This document shows, piece after piece, positions 15,201 through 21,328 of a stretch of DNA of 31,381 bases. Position numbers and translations under genes: made by a program. Location: NCBI RefSeq assembly GCF_910585425.1, contig NZ_CAJUCP010000065.1, positions 1 through 31,381 on the forward strand, written 5' to 3'. Each line of letters opens with the position of its first letter. The stretch's first letter is position 1. The notes beneath the pieces were generated by a model. The model ran no database searches, was not told the DNA's origin, and was given only the letters and a program-made list of their open reading frames with translations. This DNA is from an uncultured Acetatifactor sp. (GTDB taxonomy: Bacteria > Bacillota > Clostridia > Lachnospirales > Lachnospiraceae).

Positions 15201-16352
15201 TTGGGCAGAGAATTCAATACCACAGGCCGATGCTATCCGCAGCGGCATTACATGGTGGACATGGAAAGACAGTTGGAACGACTGGAGCAGATGGTGGAGC
15301 GGGGGGAGTATTTTTGCGTCAACAGGGGGCGGCAGTATGGGAAGACTACAGTTCTGTCCCTCCTGAAGAGACGGCTGGAAGGCCGCTATCTTGTGTTTTC
15401 CGTCAGCTTTGAGGGAATTGGGGAAGCGCCCTTTGCATCGGCAGAGACATTGGCGTATACACTTCTCGAGCTGTTTGGGGACAATATCGATTATGGAGAG
15501 GCAAAGCTGGCATCCGAAGCCGTGAGGGAGCTGATTGGAGAGACGCTGAGTTCCTGCAGGGAGGAAAAGCTGTCTGTCCTGAAACTGTCAAAGATAGTCT
15601 CGCGGCTCTGTACCGTTTCCGGCAAAGAGGTGGTGCTGCTGATAGACGAGGTGGATAAGGCGGCAAATTATAGTGCGTTTATGGAACTTCTGGGCATGTT
15701 CAGGGATAAATATCTGAAAAGGCCGGAACGCCCTACGTTCCGGTCAGTGATTCTGGCCAGCGTATACGATATCAAGAATCTGAAACGGAAGCTGCGCCCG
15801 CAGGAGTCCCACCAGTATAACAGCCCCTGGAATATTGCTGCGGATTTTGATGTCAGTATGGAGTTCAACAGGGCGGATATTGCCGGAATGCTGGAGGGAT
15901 ACAGGACAGACTATTGTGTCGGGATGGATATCCAGACTATGGCGAAGATGCTGTATGATTACACTTCGGGATACCCGTTTCTGGTAAGTCGCCTGTGCAA
16001 GCTGTTGGATGAAAAAGTGGCGGGGACAGAAGGGTTTCCGGACAGAAACGCAGCCTGGACGAAAGAAGGATTCCAGGAGGCATTGCGCCTGCTCCTGGCC
16101 GAGGCAAACACGCTCTTTGACGATTTGCGTAAGAAGCTGGCTGATTATCCAGGCCTGCGCAGAATGCTGTACGAGCTTTTGTATGAGGGGAAGTCATTCC
16201 CCTATAATACGGATGATGAGATACTGGACGTCGCCCGGATGTTCGGATATATCAGGGAATATGAGGGGAAGGTCATGGTGTCCAACCGGATTTTTGAGAC
16301 CCGGCTGTATAATCTGTTTGTGTCGGAGGAACGGATTCACAGCGCATATTGA
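15201..16352 (+). CDS. AAA-like ATPase (STAND/ORC-type)
   Basis: The 383-residue protein has a Walker A GRQYGKTT (43-50), Walker B VVLLIDEVDK (144-153), a sensor-like SVILASV near 192-198 and a winged-helix-like tail that ends in NRIFETRLYNLF. The N-terminal MGREFNTTGRCYPQRHYMVDM is typical of a family of AAA-like proteins of unknown function that is common in gut Clostridia. I chose the TTG at 15201 because GGGGGA lies seven bases upstream and the product then starts at the conserved REFNTTG; a GTG at 15159 is the alternative. It has no evident link to glycan synthesis and may be cargo. Confidence 0.8.
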   Translation: MGREFNTTGRCYPQRHYMVDMERQLERLEQMVERGEYFCVNRGRQYGKTTVLSLLKRRLEGRYLVFSVSFEGIGEAPFASAETLAYTLLELFGDNIDYGEAKLASEAVRELIGETLSSCREEKLSVLKLSKIVSRLCTVSGKEVVLLIDEVDKAANYSAFMELLGMFRDKYLKRPERPTFRSVILASVYDIKNLKRKLRPQESHQYNSPWNIAADFDVSMEFNRADIAGMLEGYRTDYCVGMDIQTMAKMLYDYTSGYPFLVSRLCKLLDEKVAGTEGFPDRNAAWTKEGFQEALRLLLAEANTLFDDLRKKLADYPGLRRMLYELLYEGKSFPYNTDDEILDVARMFGYIREYEGKVMVSNRIFETRLYNLFVSEERIHSAY

Positions 16353-16395
16353 GGAAGCGGGCGAAGAGAGGCTGCCGTGCGGGAGGAAGATTTTT

Positions 16396-17130
16396 ATGAA
16401 AATATGGGCACACAGAGGATGCAGCCTGATGTATCCGGAGAACACGCTGCTGGCCTTTGAGAAGGCGGCGGAGCTCAAAGGGCTGACGGGAATCGAGTTG
16501 GATATCTAGCTGACGAAGGACGGATACCTGGCGGTATGCCATGACGAGAAGGTGGACAGAACCACGGACGGAAGGGGGATGCTCCGGGATTTTACGCTGG
16601 CGGAGCTGAAGAAGCTGAGGATAGATGCGGGAGAAGGGCGGGTAGAGCGGATTCCCACCATGGAGGAGGTGCTGGATCTTCTGGAGCCGCGGCTGAGAGA
16701 GGGCTTGCAGATCAATATCGAGCTGAAGAACAGCATCCTTCCCTATGAGGGTATGGAGGAGAAGATCATCGGACTGATCCGGGAGAGAGGGCTGCAGGAG
16801 CATATCGTCTACTCCTCCTTCAGCGCGTTGTCTCTGGAGAAAGTCCGCAGGCTGGAGCCCGGGGCACGGATCGGCATGCTGGACGGCAAGATATCGGACT
16901 GTCTGTACAAGCTGAAGGGCGGCTGCGGCGCCGATGACCTGCATCCGAGCATGTACGGGATAGACCTTCCCCCTGAGAAGTTTGCGGGCTTCAGGGTGCG
17001 GGCCTGGGGCGGAGGACGGCTGTATCCGGAGAAGCCTACATGGAACAGGCTGGATCTGGCGGCGCTGGAAAGGAAGGGGATTACGGATGTGTTTTTGAAT
17101 GAGCCGGAGGCGTACTGTGTTGAGGAGTGA
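16396..17130 (+). pseudogene. Glycerophosphodiester phosphodiesterase gene interrupted by an amber codon
   Basis: The frame encodes MKIWAHRGCSLMYPENTLLA, the start of a GDPD domain with HRG and PENT, and reaches GIELDI at residue 37. It then meets TAG (16507-16509) where the family has a glutamine, as in ELDIQLTKDG. After the TAG the same frame continues without a break through LTKDGYLAVCHDEKVDRTTDG, INIELK and VFLNEPEAYCVEE. A single CAG-to-TAG change explains it. The enzyme would hydrolyse glycerophosphodiesters to glycerol-3-phosphate, a precursor for CDP-glycerol. An internal start (GTG 16552) would lack the catalytic residues. GGAGGAAG precedes the ATG by nine bases. Confidence 0.85.
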
Positions 17131-17223
17131 GGGGGGATGGCAGGAAGGATTTCCGGATGGGGCAGCAGGGAGGGATGAGATCCTGAGGAAGAAATTCGGA
17201 AGAAAATTCCAGTTGTGCAGAGG

Positions 17224-17251
17224 TAAAGGATTTGGGACAAAAGGCCGATAT
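17224..17251 (+). promoter_or_regulatory. Sigma-28 promoter of a short intergenic transcript
   Basis: TAAA (17224-17227) is followed by 16 bases and a perfect GCCGATAT (17244-17251). All twelve consensus positions match, and the spacer is one base longer than the optimum. The next annotated gene begins 234 bases on, and a terminator lies between. Confidence 0.65.
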
Positions 17252-17257
17252 AGGGAT

Positions 17258-17392
17258 TAGGATAGTGCGGTATTGTCCTGTGGAAGGAATGAGCGTTTTA
17301 ATGAATATTGGGGCAGGGAAGCAAGGAACGGATTGCATGGAAGCAAGGAAGTGTCGGAACCTATTGTTGCTTGTGCGATGATGGGTTTTTTT
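17258..17392 (+). ncRNA. Candidate sigma-28 dependent small RNA rich in GGA motifs
   Basis: Between the sigma-28 promoter and a terminator lie about 135 bases with no convincing gene. They contain eight GGA triplets, several in AGGA context. Two could be shown in small loops: tcct-gtgga-agga near 17274-17287, and gcaa-ggaacgga-ttgc near 17318-17333. This is the general design of CsrB-type RNAs that titrate CsrA, and csrA is in the same window. The surrounding strand is also purine-rich, so the GGA density alone is weak evidence. A 30-codon frame (17289-17381, starting MSVLMNIGAGKQ) runs into the terminator stem and could instead be a small peptide gene. Confidence 0.4.
17358..17392 (+). terminator. 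Rho-independent terminator upstream of the TarI-like gene
   Basis: aacctattgttgc (17358-17370) pairs with gcgatgatgggtt (17375-17387) over 13 positions, four of them G-U. The loop is TTGT, and seven T follow (17386-17392). It ends the upstream unit and the candidate small RNA. Confidence 0.75.
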
Positions 17393-17402
17393 ATAAGTGG
17401 AT

Positions 17403-17431
17403 TTTAAGGTATATATATTTTATTATATAAG
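17403..17431 (+). promoter_or_regulatory. AT-rich promoter-like segment shared with 21256-21274
   Basis: The 19-base sequence tatatattttattatataa (17412-17430) occurs again at 21256-21274, each time upstream of the first gene of a block and preceded by a TTTTAA. A -10 box such as TATAAG (17426-17431) is possible, but the -35 region here is weak. Confidence 0.35.
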
Positions 17432-17484
17432 AATGAGCCGGTTAAGGACGGGTACATAACAAAGGCAGAACGGAGACGGATACA

Positions 17485-18216
17485 GTGACTTATGCAATCA
17501 TACTTGCCGCCGGGGTAGGCCAGCGTATGCGCAACAGCGGACTGCCCAAGCAGTTTCTGAAACTGATGGGCAAGCCCATTATTGTCTATACACTGGAAAA
17601 ATTTGAAGAGTGCAGGGAAATCGACAGCATAATCGTCGTCAGCCATGGAAGCTACGTGGAGCACATGAACAGCCTTATCGCGCTATACCGCATCAGCAAG
17701 GCGGGCAAGGTAATCGTGGGGGGCAGCGACAGGCAGAGCAGCTTACAGAAAGGGCTGGAAACAGTGGTGGAAGAGGGCGGGAAAGAGGATGATATCGTAG
17801 TGATACATGACGGCGTAAGGCCGCTGGTGGATTTGTCCATCCTTCACGAGAACATACGCATTGCCCGGCAGCATGGCTGTGCCGTCACGGTGCACCCGGT
17901 GACGGAGACTGTGGTGATAACGGATGCGGAAGATGCCGGCATGGAAGATTTCAAGAAGCGGGAAGATACCTATTCCATGACATCGCCCCAGACGTTCCGG
18001 CTGGGCAGGATTCTGGATGCATATGAGAAGACGGAGCTGTCGGAGAGCGGCTCTGTCCCCCTGCTGGATGCCGCCATGGTGTACGCCCGGGCGGGGGGCG
18101 AGGTTCATTTGGTGAAAGAACAGGGTGTGAACCTGAAAATCACCACGCCGGAAGATTATTACTTTTTAAAGGCCATGCTGGAGCTGGAGGAAAACAAATT
18201 CGTGTTCGGCCTGTGA
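17485..18216 (+). CDS. IspD/TarI-family cytidylyltransferase
   Basis: The 243-residue enzyme starts MTYAIILAAGVGQRM, the CTP-binding loop, with the LPKQF lysine motif (20-24), DGVRPL, and the family's C-terminal VNLKITTPEDYYFL. It joins CTP and a polyol phosphate to give a CDP-polyol. The LPKQFL and NLKITT features resemble TarI (ribitol-5-phosphate) at least as much as IspD (methylerythritol phosphate), and the setting beside an SDR and a TagF-like transferase favours a cell-surface or flagellar CDP-polyol. A housekeeping IspD role cannot be excluded. The start is GTG with GGAGAC eight bases upstream. The stop overlaps the open frame of the next gene. Confidence 0.85.
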   Translation: MTYAIILAAGVGQRMRNSGLPKQFLKLMGKPIIVYTLEKFEECREIDSIIVVSHGSYVEHMNSLIALYRISKAGKVIVGGSDRQSSLQKGLETVVEEGGKEDDIVVIHDGVRPLVDLSILHENIRIARQHGCAVTVHPVTETVVITDAEDAGMEDFKKREDTYSMTSPQTFRLGRILDAYEKTELSESGSVPLLDAAMVYARAGGEVHLVKEQGVNLKITTPEDYYFLKAMLELEENKFVFGL

Positions 18217-18287
18217 TAGAGACAGGCGATATTGCGGGATTCGATCGGAAAGCAAAATCGGCGGGGGACGACGTGAGGAGTGAGACC

Positions 18288-19331
18288 ATGGTGGAACAGA
18301 GGGATATAGATATCATAATGAATAACCCCATAGACTGGGAGAGATTCAGAAATAAGACGGTTCTGGTCACGGGAGCTACCGGAAGGCTTGGAATGTATCT
18401 TGTAGAGGCTGTGAGCAAAGCTGATATTGACTGGAACCTTAATGTCACGATCATCGCGCTGGCAAGAAATGGGAAGAAGCTGGAGAGTGTGTTCGGCGAA
18501 TCCTTAAAACTGCCCAATGTCCATGCACTGGTACAGGACATCACGGAACCGATCAGATGGGACGGGGCTGTGCATTACATTTTTCACACGGCAGGGGCGG
18601 CCAGTCCAATGGATTTCACGAATGAGCCGGTGGATACGCTCTGGGGGCATCTACAGGGGACGCGGAACGTCCTGGAGCTTGCCAAAGAGAAGAAAAGCGA
18701 GAAGGTTCTTTATGTATCTACCGTTGAAATATATGGTGAGTGGAAGCGGGAAGAGGGGATTCGGGAGGATGACATGGGGGCTCTCCACTGTGACGGAGCC
18801 AGAGCCTGTTATCCGGAGGCAAAGCGTATGTGCGAGACTATGTTGGCGTCTTATGAGGCGCAGTACGGCATCCCCTATGTGGGAGTCCGGCTCTGCCATA
18901 CGTTCGGCCCGGGGATATCCCTGGAGGACGGGCGGGCGTTTTCGGAGTTCCTCCGGAATGTGATAAAGGGAGAGGACATCGTGCTGCAGTCGGACGGCAG
19001 CGCGGTGCGCACCTACACGTATGTGGCGGATGCCATCGGCGGGATGCTGCTGGCATTTACGAAAGGAAGAGAACATTATTACAATATTGCGAATCCGGAT
19101 AATCTGATCAGCATCCGGGATTTGGCGGAATTGATTGCCGGGCTGGATGCCAGGGGCAGGGTGAAGGTGCGGTATGCCGACCAGGAGGAGCAGAAGCTGC
19201 AGTATCTGCCTTTCAAGCTTGGCATCATGAACGTGGACAGGATCATGGGCATCGGATGGCACCCGCAGGTGGGGCTGGAGGACGCGTTCCGGTATACGCT
19301 GGCATCTTTTCAGCAGAGGAGCGGGAGCTGA
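18288..19331 (+). CDS. NAD-dependent epimerase/dehydratase (extended SDR)
   Basis: The 347-residue protein has the Rossmann motif TGATGRLG (28-35), STVEIYG (144-150) and the catalytic Y175-PEA-K179, then YNIANPDNLISIRDLAELI in the substrate domain. Extended SDRs epimerise, dehydrate or reduce nucleotide-linked sugars. Its place next to the TarI-like cytidylyltransferase suggests it works on the same CDP-linked compound, before or after activation. The ATG at 18288 is preferred because AGGAG lies eight bases upstream; the frame opens at 18213, overlapping the previous gene. Same-direction, tight spacing indicates an operon with 17485 and 19386. Confidence 0.85.
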   Translation: MVEQRDIDIIMNNPIDWERFRNKTVLVTGATGRLGMYLVEAVSKADIDWNLNVTIIALARNGKKLESVFGESLKLPNVHALVQDITEPIRWDGAVHYIFHTAGAASPMDFTNEPVDTLWGHLQGTRNVLELAKEKKSEKVLYVSTVEIYGEWKREEGIREDDMGALHCDGARACYPEAKRMCETMLASYEAQYGIPYVGVRLCHTFGPGISLEDGRAFSEFLRNVIKGEDIVLQSDGSAVRTYTYVADAIGGMLLAFTKGREHYYNIANPDNLISIRDLAELIAGLDARGRVKVRYADQEEQKLQYLPFKLGIMNVDRIMGIGWHPQVGLEDAFRYTLASFQQRSGS

Positions 19332-19385
19332 GGAAGTTGAGGAAGAGGAAAGGCGGGAGCAGGGATAAACGAGGAAGAGCGTTAC

Positions 19386-20582
19386 ATTCAAAAAAGAATA
19401 TGGAAGGCGAGAGTCCAGAGCATCCCTTTTTATCTCTGCAGAATCTTTCCCATTCGCCGGAAGAAAATCGTCTTCTGCTGTATCGAGGGAACCACGGGTT
19501 ATACCTGCAACCCCAAATATATCGCGGAAGAGTTTATCCGCCGGAACGAGGGGTATGAGCTGGTATGGCTGGTGAACGATGTGGCGAAGGGGTTTCCGGA
19601 GGAGATAAAGGTTGTTCGCAACACCTTGTGGAACAGGGCATATCAGCTGTCCACGGCGCATTTTTGGATAGACAACAGCAGGAAGCAGCTGGAGGCCAGG
19701 AAGCGCAGAGGGCAGATCTACATTCAGACCTGGCATGCGAAGCTGGGGTTCAAGCCCACTTGCCTGGACAGGGGAAAATCCTTTTCCAGGATTGCGTATC
19801 TGGTCAGCAAGCACGATTCGGACATGATAGATTATGTGCTGTCCAATTCAAAATGGTACGATGACACCCTTCCCACAGGGATGATTTACGATGGCTCCGT
19901 GCTTCGGACAGGGTCGCCGCGATGCGACATCCTGGTCAATGACAGAACTGTAGTCAGGAAGAAGGTGAGGGAAGCCTATCATCTGGAAGAGGACGCGAAG
20001 ATACTCATGTATGCCCCCACGTTCCGAGGGGGAAGCCAGGGGACGGACAGAGCCATTGCGGTGAACCAGGGGTTCCCGGATTTCGGGCGGCTGCTGGGGG
20101 CACTGGAGAAAAGGTTCGGCGGGACATGGTATCTGTTCCTGCGGCTACATCCCCAGCTGGTGGCCAGGAATATGGACAAGGGAGCGGAAGGCGGGACGGG
20201 GGAAAGGGATTCCGATGTGAGGAAGAAGAGGATCCTGGATGTGAGCCGGGTGGACGATATGTATGAGATTCTGGCCGGGTGCGATGCCTTTATGACGGAT
20301 TATTCCAGCGCGGCATTTGATGCGGCCGTGATGAAGATACCGGTGTTCCTGTATGCGGATGATTATGGGGCATATGAGGCGGAGCGGGGGAGGCTTTTGT
20401 GGGATTTGAGGGAGCTGCCGTTTCCGCTGGCGCTGGAGGACGAGGAGCTGGAAAGACGGATTCTGGGATTTGATGAGAGGTTGTATTTGGATAAACTGGA
20501 TGCGCTGTTCCGGGAGACGGAGACGGTTGAGGACGGCAGGGCTGCGGGGAGGGTGGCGGATGTAATCTGCGGGGAGCGCTGA
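19386..20582 (+). CDS. CDP-glycerol glycerophosphotransferase family protein, atypical start
   Basis: The 398-residue product (from 19386) matches TagF/TarF-type transferases along its whole length: IFPIRRKKIVFCC, NPKYIAEEFIRRN, YELVWLVND, TWHAKLGFKP, LMYAPTFR, LRLHPQL, VDDMYEILAGCDAFMTDYSS and the final ADDYGAYEAERG. It would add polyol phosphate units from a CDP donor. The frame is open from 19341, but it has no ATG, GTG or TTG until the GTG at 19572, which would remove about 60 conserved residues. An ATT at 19386 has GAGGAAGAG six bases upstream and gives the N-terminus normal for the family. The alternative is an ATG at 19400 followed by a one-base slip in the T5 run at 19427-19431. Minimal call: 19572-20582. 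Confidence 0.7.
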   Translation: MQKRIWKARVQSIPFYLCRIFPIRRKKIVFCCIEGTTGYTCNPKYIAEEFIRRNEGYELVWLVNDVAKGFPEEIKVVRNTLWNRAYQLSTAHFWIDNSRKQLEARKRRGQIYIQTWHAKLGFKPTCLDRGKSFSRIAYLVSKHDSDMIDYVLSNSKWYDDTLPTGMIYDGSVLRTGSPRCDILVNDRTVVRKKVREAYHLEEDAKILMYAPTFRGGSQGTDRAIAVNQGFPDFGRLLGALEKRFGGTWYLFLRLHPQLVARNMDKGAEGGTGERDSDVRKKRILDVSRVDDMYEILAGCDAFMTDYSSAAFDAAVMKIPVFLYADDYGAYEAERGRLLWDLRELPFPLALEDEELERRILGFDERLYLDKLDALFRETETVEDGRAAGRVADVICGER

Positions 20583-20776
20583 TCTGCGGCAACAGTTCGG
20601 ACAACCCCTGGCGTATGAAGTGCTTTCGTGTGTATTTTGTACGAAAATCACGAGACGTTGTGCGTGAAATCGCGGTTCCTGCGATTTCTGTGCATCTGTT
20701 ACTGTGAACGGAGTGAACAGCAGCATTTGTGGTGTATTGGCATTTTAGCATGGCATTTTAGCGTGGAAATTTTAGA
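20583..20776. other. Intergenic region after the transferase
   Basis: No gene is visible. There is an 8-bp perfect hairpin, gaaatcgc (20666-20673) with gcgatttc (20681-20688), and a direct repeat of ggcattttagc near 20739-20761. Neither is followed by a T-run. Confidence 0.4.
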
Positions 20777-20805
20777 TTGAAGTGTATCGGGAAATGTGTT
20801 AAGAT
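20777..20805 (+). promoter_or_regulatory. Sigma-A promoter of the small hydrophobic peptide locus
   Basis: TTGAAG (20777-20782), 17 bases, TAAGAT (20800-20805). The transcript would start near 20812, giving a structured leader of about 100 bases that contains a gctgg/ccagc hairpin and an aaaatg/cattttg-type hairpin. Confidence 0.65.
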
Positions 20806-20914
20806 GCATGTAGGCTGGGAAGCCAGCTTAAGGTGTTGCCGGATGGTTAGTGGTTCGCCTTTCGCCAAAATGAGTACATTTTGAGAACTTCCAGTATCTG
20901 GGAGGTGGTACATA

Positions 20915-20944
20915 ATGGAAAATAAGACGGAAGGATATAATTGA
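20915..20944 (+). CDS. Nine-codon leader peptide coupled to the toxin-like frame
   Basis: GGGAGGTGG lies six bases before this ATG, the only strong ribosome binding site of the locus. The frame encodes MENKTEGYN, and its TGA overlaps the ATG of the next frame (TGATG). Ribosomes finishing the leader could restart on the toxin-like frame, the type of coupling seen in several type I toxin mRNAs. Confidence 0.5.
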   Translation: MENKTEGYN

Positions 20945-21072
20945 TGTTAGATACTGTCTTGAAGATAGTCAGCATCCTCTCCGCAATTGTAAATGTAGTT
21001 ACAAAAGTGGCTGATGCGCGGCGGAAGACAAAAGAGGAACATCAAAAAAGCAACCACGCCGCCCAAGGTTAA
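20944..21072 (+). CDS. Small hydrophobic peptide, candidate type I toxin
   Basis: The 42-residue peptide begins MLDTVLKIVSILSAIVNVV, a membrane-length hydrophobic or amphipathic helix (about 3-24), and then has a basic, polar tail (ARRKTKEEHQKS). Size, one helix and charged tail fit the membrane peptides of type I toxin-antitoxin systems; I cannot name a family. It lacks its own ribosome binding site and appears coupled to the leader peptide at 20915. The last codons lie inside a terminator stem. A promoter on the opposite strand (21143-21171) would make an RNA complementary to the 3' end of this mRNA. Confidence 0.55.
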   Translation: MLDTVLKIVSILSAIVNVVTKVADARRKTKEEHQKSNHAAQG

Positions 21073-21079
21073 GTTGCTT
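21042..21079 (-). terminator. Terminator of the antisense RNA, partly bidirectional
   Basis: On the - strand, aagcaac (21079-21073) pairs with gttgctt (21054-21048) and is followed by a T-run (complement of the A-run 21044-21049). On the + strand the same stem is followed only by CTTT, so it ends the - strand RNA better than the + strand one. Confidence 0.7.
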
Positions 21080-21136
21080 CTTTGAAATATAACAAACGAT
21101 AAAGGCGAACCGTTGATATACGGCAGTACCTTTTAC
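21044..21136 (-). ncRNA. Candidate antisense (antitoxin) RNA
   Basis: A consensus promoter and a strong terminator on the - strand bracket about 93 bases. The RNA would be complementary to the last 29 bases of the toxin-like frame and the region after it. It carries the inverted-repeat sequence ggttcgccttt near its 5' end. Convergent overlap at the 3' ends resembles the txpA/RatA and bsrG/SR4 layout. Confidence 0.6.
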
Positions 21137-21142
21137 AGAAAT

Positions 21143-21171
21143 ATTGTAGCATTGCCTGGGGGGAGTGTCAA
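21143..21171 (-). promoter_or_regulatory. Consensus sigma-A promoter on the - strand
   Basis: Read on the - strand: TTGACA (21171-21166), 17 bases, TACAAT (21148-21143). The -35 box is perfect and the -10 box misses one base. It is one of the best sigma-A promoters noted in the window and faces no protein gene, only the end of the toxin-like gene. Confidence 0.8.
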
Positions 21172-21247
21172 GAGGAAAAGTGGAACAGATTTATGGATGG
21201 CTTTTGTAGATGGTGTTAAGGAAGTTGGGGGATGGGGTTTTAAATAT

Positions 21248-21275
21248 TTGAAGTGTATATATTTTATTATATAAA
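21248..21275 (+). promoter_or_regulatory. Sigma-A promoter of the second decoration block
   Basis: TTGAAG (21248-21253), 16 bases, TATAAA (21270-21275), within an AT-rich stretch that shares 19 bases with 17412-17430. It would start transcription near 21282, ahead of the gene at 21329. Confidence 0.55.
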
Positions 21276-21328
21276 TTTGCGCCTTGGAAAATTCTGTTGG
21301 GATTTTTTGAATCAATTAAAAGGCTTGG

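Larger units (their letters stand above)
20852..21111. repeat. Inverted repeat at the two ends of the toxin-like locus
   Basis: ggttcgccttt (20852-20862) is repeated in inverse as aaaggcgaacc (21101-21111), with weaker similarity upstream of each arm (TGCCG-AT). Both the sense mRNA and the antisense RNA therefore carry the same sequence near their 5' ends. A full-length mRNA could pair its own 5' and 3' ends. Confidence 0.75.

Noticed and set aside
16507..16509. TAG read as pyrrolysine
   Set aside because: Nothing in the window suggests pyrrolysine machinery, and the family has glutamine here, one base change away.
19256..19558. Open frame overlapping the end of the SDR gene and the start of the TagF-like gene
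   Set aside because: It is out of frame with both recognised families and its protein has no features of its own.
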